A DNA stretch of 64,000 bases from Syntrophomonadaceae bacterium (GTDB lineage Bacteria; Bacillota; Syntrophomonadia; Syntrophomonadales; DTU052). Numbering within the stretch: the stretch's first letter is position 1; every line of letters starts with the position of its first letter. The notes beneath the pieces are model-generated. The model worked only from the letters and a program-made list of their open reading frames with translations, did no database searches and was not told the origin of the DNA. The stretch lies in contig JAAYDA010000005.1 in the NCBI GenBank assembly GCA_012729505.1, positions 1 through 64,000 on the forward strand, in the 5' to 3' direction. Below are positions 20,559-30,362 of this stretch, in pieces. The position numbers were made by a program, and so were the translations under genes.

Positions 20559-21679
20559 GCTCTCGTCTGACCTGCCACTTCAATAATCTTCAAAATATAG
20601 CGGGCATTATCAACCAAATCTTTGATGGCAATATACTCTTCTACAGTATGCACCTTTTTCATGCCAATCCCCAAATTAGCACAGCGAACTCCCCGCTGGT
20701 TGAAAATATTCGCATCACTGCCGCCTCCGGTCCGGGTAAGCACCGCTTCCTTGCCCAGCCCCTCAGCAGCCTGAACCGCCATCTGCACCACCGGTTCATC
20801 TTTATCCAATTTGATTTCTCCATAAAGAAGGGTAACCTGAACATGGCAGCGCCCCCCCTTAGCGGTGACCTTTTCTTCAAAAGTATTGATGATATGATCA
20901 GTAACCCTTTCCAGCTTGGCAGGGGAATGGCTACGGGCTTCACCATGAACCAGGCATTCGTCGGCCACAATATTGCGGGCGCGCCCCCCCTGAACAGTAC
21001 CGATATTACATGTTGTTTCCTCATCTATGCGCCCCACTGTCAAGCTATCAATAGCATGGGCAGCACAGACGATGGCGTTCACACCTTCCTCGGGATTAAT
21101 CCCGGCATGGGCAGCTTTCCCCTGGACTCGAATCTCAAATTCATTCTGAGCAGGGCCCTCAATCACAATGTTCCCGATCTGCCCATCCGCATCAAGCACA
21201 TAGCCCCACTTCGATCTGATCCGATCAAATTCCAGGTGCTTGGAGCCCATTAATCCCACTTCCTCGGAAACGGTAAAGACCACCTCCACCGGCGGGTGAT
21301 CCAGCCCCTGCTCCTTAACCACCTGAAGAGCTTCCAAAATACCCGCAATCCCTGCTTTATCGTCACCACCCAGAATGGTATCACCCGATGATCTCACCAG
21401 CCCATCTTCCACAACAGGCCTCACACCCACTCCCGGAACCACCGTATCCATATGGGCACAAAACAATACCGGCGGGGCTGATATATTACCTTCCAGCCAG
21501 GCAATAATGTTGCCTGCTTCGCCCTGCAAAGCCACTCCTGCCCCATCCTCATAAACAGTCAAGCCCAGATTCTCCAGCCGGGAAGACAGGTAATTGCGCA
21601 AATTCCCCTCCTGTCCCGAAACCGAATCTATCTGAACCATGTTCAAAAAGCTCTCCAGAATCCTATTTTCATTAACCAC
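20555..21679 (-). CDS. M20 family peptidase (PepT/YqjE-like)
   Basis: LFCAHMDTVVPG, GGDDKAGIAGILEAL, VFTVSEEVGLMGSK. Confidence 0.88.
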   Translation of the reverse strand: MVNENRILESFLNMVQIDSVSGQEGNLRNYLSSRLENLGLTVYEDGAGVALQGEAGNIIAWLEGNISAPPVLFCAHMDTVVPGVGVRPVVEDGLVRSSGDTILGGDDKAGIAGILEALQVVKEQGLDHPPVEVVFTVSEEVGLMGSKHLEFDRIRSKWGYVLDADGQIGNIVIEGPAQNEFEIRVQGKAAHAGINPEEGVNAIVCAAHAIDSLTVGRIDEETTCNIGTVQGGRARNIVADECLVHGEARSHSPAKLERVTDHIINTFEEKVTAKGGRCHVQVTLLYGEIKLDKDEPVVQMAVQAAEGLGKEAVLTRTGGGSDANIFNQRGVRCANLGIGMKKVHTVEEYIAIKDLVDNARYILKIIEVAGQTRA

Positions 21680-22515
21680 TACCGGTTATCACTCCTTCCC
21701 AAAGAATCAAACCAGCGCAATCCCCGGTTCGATTCGATTATCTTTGTCAGCGAATAGCGTTCTGTCAATAGGTGCAAAAGAACCAACAGGATAACCAAGC
21801 AAATCCGGACAGGAAAGCTCAGGCCCCAAACCGCCATAATTCCCAGAGAGATTCCCAACACATTCGAGCCCGTATCACCCATCATCACTTGAGCTTTCAG
21901 ATCACCGGGAAAAAAGACTAAAGCCGCTGCCAATATCGGCAGAAAAATCAGGAAAAGCTCCCCCTGAAACAGGAGCAGTGGAAAAAAGACAATCAGAAAA
22001 GCTTTAATTCCACGGCCCGGTCTGAGATCAAAAAGATTCATGCTGTTGGTGAAAAGGGCCACCAGCAGAACATTGATCACCAGTTCTCCTATTCCGGCTG
22101 AATAAACAGCAGCAACATAAAGGGCGATCATGCCTCCCCCCAAAGCTTTGAGAGCTCCGGTAGTAAGCCGGCCTTTAGTGAGAAGCAGAGAGAAATGACC
22201 GCGAAAACCCAGTGAATCCCGTTGACCCAGCATGTCGTCAATGAAGCCCAGAAACGCCATCCCCAATACTGCAATCAAATATATTTCAACCTCGCGAATT
22301 CTTAACAAATTAAAGAAGTGCAGTACAATAAAGCTGGTCAGAACTGTTACCAGGAACGTCAGACCTCCCGCCACCGGAATCTCATAATTACGAAAATTAT
22401 TCCGGATAGCACCGCCCCGGACCAGCATGGGCAGCATCATATGAATTGCCGCCAGCTCCAGCAGAGCCGCCATCCCCAAAATAAAAAAAGTCAGGAAAAT
22501 CTCGCTCCCTAACAC
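21679..22515 (-). CDS. MraY/WecA-like phospho-glycosyltransferase
   Basis: LGFIDDMLGQRDSLGFRGH, NSMNLFDLRPGRGIKAF, VMMGDTGSNVLG. Confidence 0.82.
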   Translation of the reverse strand: MLGSEIFLTFFILGMAALLELAAIHMMLPMLVRGGAIRNNFRNYEIPVAGGLTFLVTVLTSFIVLHFFNLLRIREVEIYLIAVLGMAFLGFIDDMLGQRDSLGFRGHFSLLLTKGRLTTGALKALGGGMIALYVAAVYSAGIGELVINVLLVALFTNSMNLFDLRPGRGIKAFLIVFFPLLLFQGELFLIFLPILAAALVFFPGDLKAQVMMGDTGSNVLGISLGIMAVWGLSFPVRICLVILLVLLHLLTERYSLTKIIESNRGLRWFDSLGRSDNR

Positions 22516-22519
22516 CCGG

Positions 22520-23182
22520 CTACCTCCTGTTTTCTGCTATCAGCACTTTCCCTACATCCAGAAATTGCCGGCCGCGATGGATAAAACCTTTTAGATCCCG
22601 GCCTGTTTCAGCATGAGACATATTCACCGGAACCTCCACCACCCGAAAACCATTCCGCACCGCTCGGATCGTCATACCTATTTCGATTCCATATCCCGAG
22701 TGGAAGGGAAGAATTGCCTCTAATACTTTAATAGTCATGGCCCGTTGCCCGCTCAGCGGCTCCCGAACCAGCAAGCCTTCCCGGGCAATTCCCCAGGAAG
22801 CCAGGCGTTTCACCATCCCAAACCCGCCTTTTTTTACCGGCGGCGGAAATTGGGCCACACACATATCCGCCTCACCGGCCAACACCGGCTGCAAAATCTT
22901 ATCCCCTTCAACGGCGGTACTGCCTAAATCCCCATCCAGGAAAACAACCACATCGGCCTCAATGCCACGGGCACCAATGTTCAAGGCCTCACCTTTGCCC
23001 ACATTATTCACTAAATCAACAACCTCTACCCCAGCTTCCCTGGCTATCTGTAAAGTCCTGTCAGCAGAACCGTCATTCACCACCCTGATGTGAGTAATCC
23101 GGGGAATACTCCGGATCGCCGCCAGGGTCGAAGCTAATCGTTCTTCTTCATTATAAGCCGGCACTATGGCTGCTATTCTCAT
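22520..23182 (-). CDS. glycosyltransferase family 2
   Basis: AIVPAYNEEERLASTLAAI, VVFLDGDLGS. Confidence 0.88.
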   Translation of the reverse strand: MRIAAIVPAYNEEERLASTLAAIRSIPRITHIRVVNDGSADRTLQIAREAGVEVVDLVNNVGKGEALNIGARGIEADVVVFLDGDLGSTAVEGDKILQPVLAGEADMCVAQFPPPVKKGGFGMVKRLASWGIAREGLLVREPLSGQRAMTIKVLEAILPFHSGYGIEIGMTIRAVRNGFRVVEVPVNMSHAETGRDLKGFIHRGRQFLDVGKVLIAENRR

Positions 23183-24081
23183 CAGAAGGTGCCTCGCAAG
23201 TATTCGGCCGGAAGGGAAGGCATAAATTTCCGGGCCGTTGCTTTGATTCCATAATCACCCGTTTCCCCTTCAATAGCTCTTATGAGTGCAATCTGGCCCG
23301 GGGTCAGGTCTATATCATCAACAGTACTTAAGTCCAGCTCCTGGTAAGCCGACATATAACTGAACTTGACTCCGGAAGTCTCGCAGCCGATTATGTTCTT
23401 CCTGGCATTCTGGATGCTCTTGATAATCCATTGATCAACACTGTCCGCATATAAAAAGGCCTCATCCTCAGCGCCACCCACCAGAATTACCCCATCCAGA
23501 ATTCCGCCATACTGCCCGTTAAATTTAATTAATTTCTCATCCTGCAGAAAGTCCTGACCTTTCACATCTCCCCCACTGAGCACTATGCCCGCAGTGCTCA
23601 ATGCCACCATTCGTCTCAGCTCATCCGGAGGTGTGGCATGGTCCAGCTCAAAGAAATCACATATTTTAAGGCTCAATTCGGAATCATTAAGTTTAATAGC
23701 CGGAAGAATTACCGTTGTAGACTCTATTTTGGCACCGGCCAGAGACAGGCTATTCACCAGCCCCGAAGGAACCTCTTCCCCACCGGTAACAACTATGGCC
23801 ACCCGGTAACCATTCAGTCGTTTGTTAAACAGGGGCGGGCTCACCGCCTGACTGAAATCTTCATAATGATCATTAATTTTCTTCAAAAAATTATTTTCTT
23901 CAATTAGCTGAGTTTCTCGCTCACGGAGCACAGTAAACTGGGTTTCCAGCTGAGTAATCATCTTCTTCTGCTGATCAACCAGCACATCCCCGCTCACCAG
24001 CGTACTTCCGATCAGAATACCTACCCCCAATGCCACAAAAACTGCAATGAGAGTTGCGATATGGTAACGAATATCAATCAA
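23182..24081 (-). CDS. SteB/MctB-like (copper transporter DUF3186 family) protein
   Basis: N-terminal TM plus coiled coil (IDIRYHIATLIAVFVALGVGILIGS); next to SteA-like gene. Confidence 0.78.
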   Translation of the reverse strand: MIDIRYHIATLIAVFVALGVGILIGSTLVSGDVLVDQQKKMITQLETQFTVLRERETQLIEENNFLKKINDHYEDFSQAVSPPLFNKRLNGYRVAIVVTGGEEVPSGLVNSLSLAGAKIESTTVILPAIKLNDSELSLKICDFFELDHATPPDELRRMVALSTAGIVLSGGDVKGQDFLQDEKLIKFNGQYGGILDGVILVGGAEDEAFLYADSVDQWIIKSIQNARKNIIGCETSGVKFSYMSAYQELDLSTVDDIDLTPGQIALIRAIEGETGDYGIKATARKFMPSLPAEYLRGTF

Positions 24082-24189
24082 AATGTTGCACCCCGTTTAA
24101 AACTAAAGTAATCAATACATACATCATTATGCCTAAAGATAAGCTCCGAAAACCAGACTATCTTGGTCTACGCTAATTATAAAACTAAC

Positions 24190-25311
24190 TTACATGTTAA
24201 ACAGCAATTTGAATTGTAAAATAATCAGTCTGAAGAATGGGCGAGCAGAGGGTGCCGCCCATAGAATAACTATTACCGGAACCAATGATGCCAGCAACAG
24301 CTGCAGAACATATTTTGCCTTCAGGCCCTGACGATACAGCTGACTGACCCCTTTGGCATCTACCAGTATCGAGCCTACCTTTAGCCGCACCAGAAATGTG
24401 CTGGCCATCCCTTTGCGCCCTTTTTCCAAAAAATCCACCAGGTTAGAATGACTTCCAACTGCCACGATTAAAGAAGCTTCCTTTTCATAGGCCATAATCA
24501 TAGCCACATCTTCGCTGGTTCCCGGCATAGGCATAACCAATGCGGGTATTCCCATTTCGTTCAGACGAGCCAGACCCGGCGCAGTACCATCCGCATAGGC
24601 ATGTACCACAATTTCAGCCCCACATCGCAAAGCCTCATCGGAAACGCTGTCCATATCTCCCACGATGATGTCAGGTATGTATCCAAACTCCAACAATGCA
24701 TCGGCACCGCCATCTACACCAATCAGCACCGGTCTTTCTTCCTCCATATAGCCGCGAATCGTTTTCAAATCTTCTTTATAATTTTTGCCGCGGACTACCA
24801 TCAAAACCTGGCGATTTTCTATAGGGGTCCGAAGCTCCGGCAACTCAATATACCCCAGCAGAATATCTTTTTCCCGCCGGGCATATTCAAGAGTATTTTC
24901 TACAAAGCTGTCCAGCTCAAGCTTCAGATTCTCACGAGCTTCCTGCAGCTTTTCTTCCACATCTTGAACCGTCAATACCTGACCTCTGGTTATTATTTGT
25001 CCATTCATTATCACCTGGTCATCTTGGATTTCGATAACAGTTCCTTCCTTGACCAGATCAAATATTTCCTCCTCCACCTGATCAATAACTGTTATCCCGT
25101 CCTTCAAGATCTTGTAGACCCCTTTGGTGGTATACCTTCCAGTTATAGATGGTTTAGCATTAATAATGGCCTGGGGATGTATTTCAATTAAACTCTTAGC
25201 AGCCACCTCATCTATATCATCATGACAAATGATGGCTATATCCCCACTGCGCAACCTTTTAACCAGATCCTTGGTACGCCGGTCTAACCGGGCTTTTCCC
25301 TTGAAATACAT
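24190..25311 (-). CDS. SteA-like cytokinetic-ring-associated protein (thiamin pyrophosphokinase-like domain, C-terminal TM)
   Basis: GVDGGADALLEFGYIPDIIVGDMDSVSDEAL; likely start is Met10 of the ORF (GGAG RBS), downstream of the spo0A terminator. Confidence 0.82.
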   Translation of the reverse strand: MYFKGKARLDRRTKDLVKRLRSGDIAIICHDDIDEVAAKSLIEIHPQAIINAKPSITGRYTTKGVYKILKDGITVIDQVEEEIFDLVKEGTVIEIQDDQVIMNGQIITRGQVLTVQDVEEKLQEARENLKLELDSFVENTLEYARREKDILLGYIELPELRTPIENRQVLMVVRGKNYKEDLKTIRGYMEEERPVLIGVDGGADALLEFGYIPDIIVGDMDSVSDEALRCGAEIVVHAYADGTAPGLARLNEMGIPALVMPMPGTSEDVAMIMAYEKEASLIVAVGSHSNLVDFLEKGRKGMASTFLVRLKVGSILVDAKGVSQLYRQGLKAKYVLQLLLASLVPVIVILWAAPSARPFFRLIILQFKLLFNM

Positions 25312-25336
25312 CTTATCACTCTCCATAATGACGGTC

Positions 25337-25360
25337 AAAAAAAAAGCCTGAATTCAGGCT
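25337..25360 (-). terminator. intrinsic terminator downstream of spo0A
   Basis: AGCCTGAATTCAGGCT followed by nine T on the minus strand. Confidence 0.85.
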
Positions 25361-25511
25361 CTAACGCTGTATTGTCTCATATCCCAGATAAAATTGGCAA
25401 AAAACTTAATTCTTTATTGCAATGTGAGACAATACACCGCTATTTTTGATTATCAATCAAGGCCTGAAGCTACATGCCAGCCCTCCGGCCAAGATTTCAC
25501 AAAGATGGCCT

Positions 25512-26276
25512 TCAACTGACTTTGGTTTCAAGTCTCAGCCGGTCAGCAATAATAGCAATAAACTCTGAATTAGTTGGTTTTCCGCGTTCACCATTAATAG
25601 TGTAGCCGAAAAACTTATTGATACGGTCAACATCGCCACGATCCCATGCTAATTCTATCGCATGGCGAATTGCTCTTTCAACTCGACTGGGCGTAGTTTC
25701 ATATTTATCGGCGATAGCCGGATACAGTTCCTTAGTTACGGCACCCAGGAAATTTATTTCCTCCACTACCAGCATAATCGCATCACGCAGGTATTGATAT
25801 CCCTTGACATGAGCCGGAATCCCAATTTCATGAATTATACGAGTAACATCGAACTCCAGATCCCGTTTGGTTATCGGGATGGCCCGGGGAGATGATTCAA
25901 TTCTGTCTCTCACCACTTGTCTTACTCTATCACCTAATACCTGAAGGTTAAAGGGTTTAAGAATATAGTAATCAGCTCCTAACTGCACCGCCTTTTGAGT
26001 AATGTTTTCCTGTCCGAAGGCAGTCAGAATTATCACCTTGGGTCGGTTTTTCATGTCGACCATTTTCTCCATCACACCAATGCCATCCATATGCGGCATT
26101 ATCAAATCCAAGACCAGTACGTCGGTCTCCTTCTTACCCAAGGCGTCCAGAACCTCCAGACCGTTAGAACATGTTTCAACTAACTCAAAATCCGGGTTGT
26201 TGGAGAAGAACTCTGTCAGAATGCTGGCAAAGTCACGATTATCATCGGCAATGAGTACCCTGATTGGTCCCGTCAT
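25512..26276 (-). CDS. spo0A: sporulation transcription factor Spo0A
   Basis: receiver domain ([13 protein letters not shown]) plus Spo0A C-terminal domain ([21 protein letters not shown]). Confidence 0.96.
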   Translation of the reverse strand: MTGPIRVLIADDNRDFASILTEFFSNNPDFELVETCSNGLEVLDALGKKETDVLVLDLIMPHMDGIGVMEKMVDMKNRPKVIILTAFGQENITQKAVQLGADYYILKPFNLQVLGDRVRQVVRDRIESSPRAIPITKRDLEFDVTRIIHEIGIPAHVKGYQYLRDAIMLVVEEINFLGAVTKELYPAIADKYETTPSRVERAIRHAIELAWDRGDVDRINKFFGYTINGERGKPTNSEFIAIIADRLRLETKVS

Positions 26277-26323
26277 TATACAACCTCCCCTGAACATAAA
26301 ACTTCTTCCTAACCTATATAGAG

Positions 26324-26352
26324 TTTTTCGACGCTGAATATAGTTTCCCTTT
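26324..26352 (-). promoter_or_regulatory. putative SigH promoter for spo0A with overlapping 0A-like box
   Basis: minus strand AAAGGGAAA-N11-GTCGAAAAA, near RNAGGAWWW-N11-12-RNNGAATWW; GCGTCGAA overlaps the -10. Confidence 0.45.
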
Positions 26353-26509
26353 ATTTATAATCGTCAAAAATATCTCATTATCTTACACATACCTGCAAAT
26401 AACCGCTTCACAAAAGAATTCGAACCCTAATTGTGCCATTCCTTTATGTTGAGCAGCTGGGTTATTATTTACATTTTTTGGAATATATCTATTTTTAATT
26501 TGAAAGCTC

Positions 26510-27835
26510 CTATTGAGCAATTTGTCGAGAAAAACTCTGGTCTGTCAATAAATTCATCTGTTCCAGCATATTGTCCATAAATATTCCATAGCCTCGCTGA
26601 GGATCATTAAGAAACACGTGGGTTACCGCCCCTGCCAGCCTGTTATCTTGAATTATTGGGCTTCCGCTCATTCCCTGGACTATCCCACCCGAAATGCTCA
26701 GCAGTCTTGGATCAGTAACTCGGATAACCATTCCTTTTCCATTGTGCCTGAATGAATAGACCTTCTCAATAACCACCTCAAATTTTTCCAGCCGATTACC
26801 TTCAACTACCGTAACAATTTGAGCAGGTCCCTTTTTGATTTGATGGGCATAGCTCACCGGTAGAAGCTGAGGATACAATTCATTTGCACAGGCTTCTTCC
26901 GTCCGCCCAAAAACACCAAAAAGGGTATTTGATTCTATCTCCCCTTTTATTGAAGCATGCTGATCAAAAACTCCGATCTTCTCTCCCGGCTGTCCCGGAT
27001 ATCCCGGCTCAACAGCCTGAATCGATGCCCCCACAATGCGTCCTTCCCGAATGTTGACGGTCTTTTTTGTGTCGGAATCAACAATAGCATGACCCAGGGC
27101 CGCAAAGCTATGAGTATCCGGATCCCAACAGGTTAATGTTCCAACCCCGGCAACCCCGTCACGAACATAGAGGCCAATTCTGAACCGGCCGGTTTCAGCA
27201 CAAAAAACCGGGGTTACCGAAATTGTTTCTTCACTTCCGTCCCTTTTAATCAGCAGACCCGGGTGCGTCCCGGATTGACCGCAGTTATCAATGATCTCTG
27301 CCAAGGCGGCTTCGGTATAAACCGGGCGATCATTAACCTTCATTATCAGATCACCGGTCTTGATTCCCTGGGTTCTGGCCGGATAGACCTCTCTGCCCAT
27401 CAAACCTTTGATGGGAGCATATCCTACCACCATTATTCCCTCCGACTGGAGCATAATTCCAATAGAATGCCCCCCTGCAACTAGCTTGCGGGTAGGAAGG
27501 GATTCTACCTGGATAGACTTTAAGGGAATATGACCCAATAGTTTGACGGTGATATCAACCTGCCCCGGCTTCAGAGCCCTTAGTTGATACCCATCCTCTC
27601 CCCGGTCCACAACTACTGCACTTTCCGCGGGAGAAAAGGAATCTCCCACTGAAAAAACAAGATTATCTAAAATCCTGGCGGGCCAGGTGAGCTTCACCGC
27701 CATCTGCTCCCCCACCACTAGCCGCGCCGTCTGGGGAAGCAATAGCAAATCACTTATGGGAGGAGACATGGCCAGAGCAACTAACAATAATCCAAGAATA
27801 ATACCGATGAATTTACGTGGAAAATATCGGGACAA
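26510..27835 (-). CDS. spoIVB: SpoIVB peptidase
   Basis: PDZ domain and S55 peptidase region (FAALGHAIVD, GIVQGMSGSPIIQ). Confidence 0.95.
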   Translation of the reverse strand: MSRYFPRKFIGIILGLLLVALAMSPPISDLLLLPQTARLVVGEQMAVKLTWPARILDNLVFSVGDSFSPAESAVVVDRGEDGYQLRALKPGQVDITVKLLGHIPLKSIQVESLPTRKLVAGGHSIGIMLQSEGIMVVGYAPIKGLMGREVYPARTQGIKTGDLIMKVNDRPVYTEAALAEIIDNCGQSGTHPGLLIKRDGSEETISVTPVFCAETGRFRIGLYVRDGVAGVGTLTCWDPDTHSFAALGHAIVDSDTKKTVNIREGRIVGASIQAVEPGYPGQPGEKIGVFDQHASIKGEIESNTLFGVFGRTEEACANELYPQLLPVSYAHQIKKGPAQIVTVVEGNRLEKFEVVIEKVYSFRHNGKGMVIRVTDPRLLSISGGIVQGMSGSPIIQDNRLAGAVTHVFLNDPQRGYGIFMDNMLEQMNLLTDQSFSRQIAQ

Positions 27836-28195
27836 TACTTCAACTCCTGCAAGACAGGCGAAGCTGACTGTAAAACCTTAGGAAATCAGCTCACCACATC
27901 TCGAAATGTTATGGGGTTAATTTAACCCTATATCAAAAGAGATATGTAACCGGAAGGCGGGGTCTAGAAGTTGGAAGCGGGAGTAAATTATATCTTTTTT
28001 TTCAGCATAAAGCACGAGGATGTCCGAAGAAAATCCTGCGAGGGTGAGTCCGGAGAGTTACCCATGTCTTGAACCATTTCTGTTACCTATGTCCTGACCG
28101 AACCCTATCACACTTCCCCCGTTTCACTTTTCCTCGTTCTCCGTCCCCTTTCGCCTCACACTTTACGCCTTTCTTCCTTATGTTTGGGTTAAAAA

Positions 28196-29905
28196 TTAAT
28201 TTTGGTTTGTTTGATGGGCTGCTTGCAGCATTTGCCGAACGTGATTACGGGCGGTTTCGGTAATCTGATCACCGGCCAGCATCCGTGCCAATTCACCAAT
28301 CCGCTCATCCTCATCAAGAAGGCGGGCGGCTATCTGAGTATGGCCAGATGCAGATTCCTTGTGGAGCTGCCAGTGAATATCTGCCAGGCAGGCAATCTGG
28401 GGAGAGTGGGTAATCAAAATAACCTGATGGGTTCTGGAAAGCTGCCGGAGTTTGGCACCCATTCCCAGCAGAGCCTGACCACCTACACCCACATCGATTT
28501 CGTCAAAAATCAGAACAGGCACATGATAAGCTTCGGCCAGGGCAGCTTTTAACGCCAGAATAAAACGGGATATTTCGCCTCCCGAGGCAATTCGGTTCAG
28601 GGGACGTAATTCTTCACCGGAATTGGCTGAAAAAAGAAAAGCAACCTCATCATGACCGTTGGCTGATGGTGTCCCTTCATTGACTTCAATAACAAATCTG
28701 ACTCCGGGCATAGACAGCTCTGCCAGCTCCTCCTTGATTCTGATTTCCAGGCTGCGGGCCACCATCTGGCGCAATTCAGTTATCCTTTCAGCCATTCCAT
28801 CGTACTCCTGCCAGAGCTGATCCCGTTCCTTCTCAAGATCAAGTACTTGAAACTCAAGTCTTTCCAGTTTGACCCGTTCCTCACGCAGACGATTTAACTG
28901 TTCCAGGACTTCACTTGTCTGTTCGCCATACTTGCGTTTTATTTTATTGATTACCTGAAGCCGATTGTCTACGATTTCTAAACGATTTGGTTCATATTCC
29001 AGCTGGCCCCAGAAATGCTGCATTCTTTTTCCGGCATCCTCCAAAAGGAAATATGCTTCCTGTAAAATCTCAGTTAGCTCTTCAAAGAAAGGATCATCTA
29101 CTCCCCGCAGGGCTTTCCTGCCCTCTGCCAGAAGTTCGACCGCCGAATTATTGTCGCCAAACACCAATTGCTGCACTTGTGAAAGGGCCAGGGAAATTTT
29201 TTCCGCACTTAAGATCCGGTTTTTTTCCTGTTCCAGCTCTTCAAACTCCCCTGGAATCAAAGCTGCTCCCTCAATTTCCGCAATCTGAAATTCTATGTAC
29301 TCCTGGTCAGCGCTCCGCCGGCCCTCCTGACTTTTTAGATCATCAATCTCTTGAATAACTGTCTTCCATCTCTTGTAGACCTGAGCCGTTTGAGAAGTCA
29401 AGCTCTGAATTTCCGGGGAAAGGCTGTCCAGGAAGCTGGTATACAAACGAGGATTCAAAATCTGGTGATGGTCATCCTGCAAATGAATATCCACCAGATA
29501 CTCAGCCAGGTTTTTCAAAAAAGATGCGGTAACGGTGCGATCATTGACTCTGTTAATGGTGCGCCCTTGGGTATTGATCTGACGGCTAATGATTAAATGG
29601 TCCTCATCACCATCAATCAGTTCCCTCTCCTGCAGAAATTCAGCCAACGGAGAGGAACCAGCCACTGTGAATACTCCCTCTACCACCGATTTTTTGGTCT
29701 TATCTCTGACCATATCCGAATTAAAACGTTCCCCAATTAACAGCTCCAGACAGTCTGCTATTATCGACTTGCCAGCGCCGGTCTCACCCGTCATAACATT
29801 CAGACCGGGTCCAAATTGGAGCTGCAATTCGTCAATTAGAATCATGTTTTCGATTCGAATTTCGCTCAGCATCTTTTTCTCCCCTTGGGCATCCTGTCGC
29901 AACAC
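28196..29905 (-). CDS. recN: DNA repair protein RecN
   Basis: MTGETGAGKSIIADCLELLIG, LIFDEIDVGVGGQ. Confidence 0.95.
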   Translation of the reverse strand: MLRQDAQGEKKMLSEIRIENMILIDELQLQFGPGLNVMTGETGAGKSIIADCLELLIGERFNSDMVRDKTKKSVVEGVFTVAGSSPLAEFLQERELIDGDEDHLIISRQINTQGRTINRVNDRTVTASFLKNLAEYLVDIHLQDDHHQILNPRLYTSFLDSLSPEIQSLTSQTAQVYKRWKTVIQEIDDLKSQEGRRSADQEYIEFQIAEIEGAALIPGEFEELEQEKNRILSAEKISLALSQVQQLVFGDNNSAVELLAEGRKALRGVDDPFFEELTEILQEAYFLLEDAGKRMQHFWGQLEYEPNRLEIVDNRLQVINKIKRKYGEQTSEVLEQLNRLREERVKLERLEFQVLDLEKERDQLWQEYDGMAERITELRQMVARSLEIRIKEELAELSMPGVRFVIEVNEGTPSANGHDEVAFLFSANSGEELRPLNRIASGGEISRFILALKAALAEAYHVPVLIFDEIDVGVGGQALLGMGAKLRQLSRTHQVILITHSPQIACLADIHWQLHKESASGHTQIAARLLDEDERIGELARMLAGDQITETARNHVRQMLQAAHQTNQN

Positions 29906-30360
29906 TATTTTGGCTCAATCATACTTTGGAATCTTTGCAAAATCTCATCTACTGCCTGTATCGGCTTTATTACTGCCACAACCGTATCATCACCGGCCAC
30001 AGTGCCAATTATCTCTTGAATACCGCTGCCATCAATTGTGGAGGCAATGGGATGGGCAGATCCGGGAATCGTTTTTATTACCACCAGGTTTTCGCTATGA
30101 TCCATACTCACTACGTTTTCGGCAAAGAGTCGCCGCATTCTTTCAAAAGAAGACCGGGGCGGCGTAACATCGGGAGGAGCATAACGATAACCGTTTTCAC
30201 CGGCAATCTTAATGAGATTTAATTCCTTGATGTCCCGGGAAACAGTAGCCTGGGTAACATCAAAGCCCCTGTATGCCAGAACTTCACATAGTTCCTTCTG
30301 ATTTGCTATTTGCTGGTGGGTAACTATATCCATTACTGCACGATGCCTGATGGTTTTCAT
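29905..30360 (-). CDS. argR: arginine repressor ArgR/AhrC
   Basis: TQATVSRDIKELNLIK, GSAHPIASTIDG, GTVAGDDTVV. Confidence 0.94.
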   Translation of the reverse strand: MKTIRHRAVMDIVTHQQIANQKELCEVLAYRGFDVTQATVSRDIKELNLIKIAGENGYRYAPPDVTPPRSSFERMRRLFAENVVSMDHSENLVVIKTIPGSAHPIASTIDGSGIQEIIGTVAGDDTVVAVIKPIQAVDEILQRFQSMIEPK

Positions 30361-30362
30361 CC

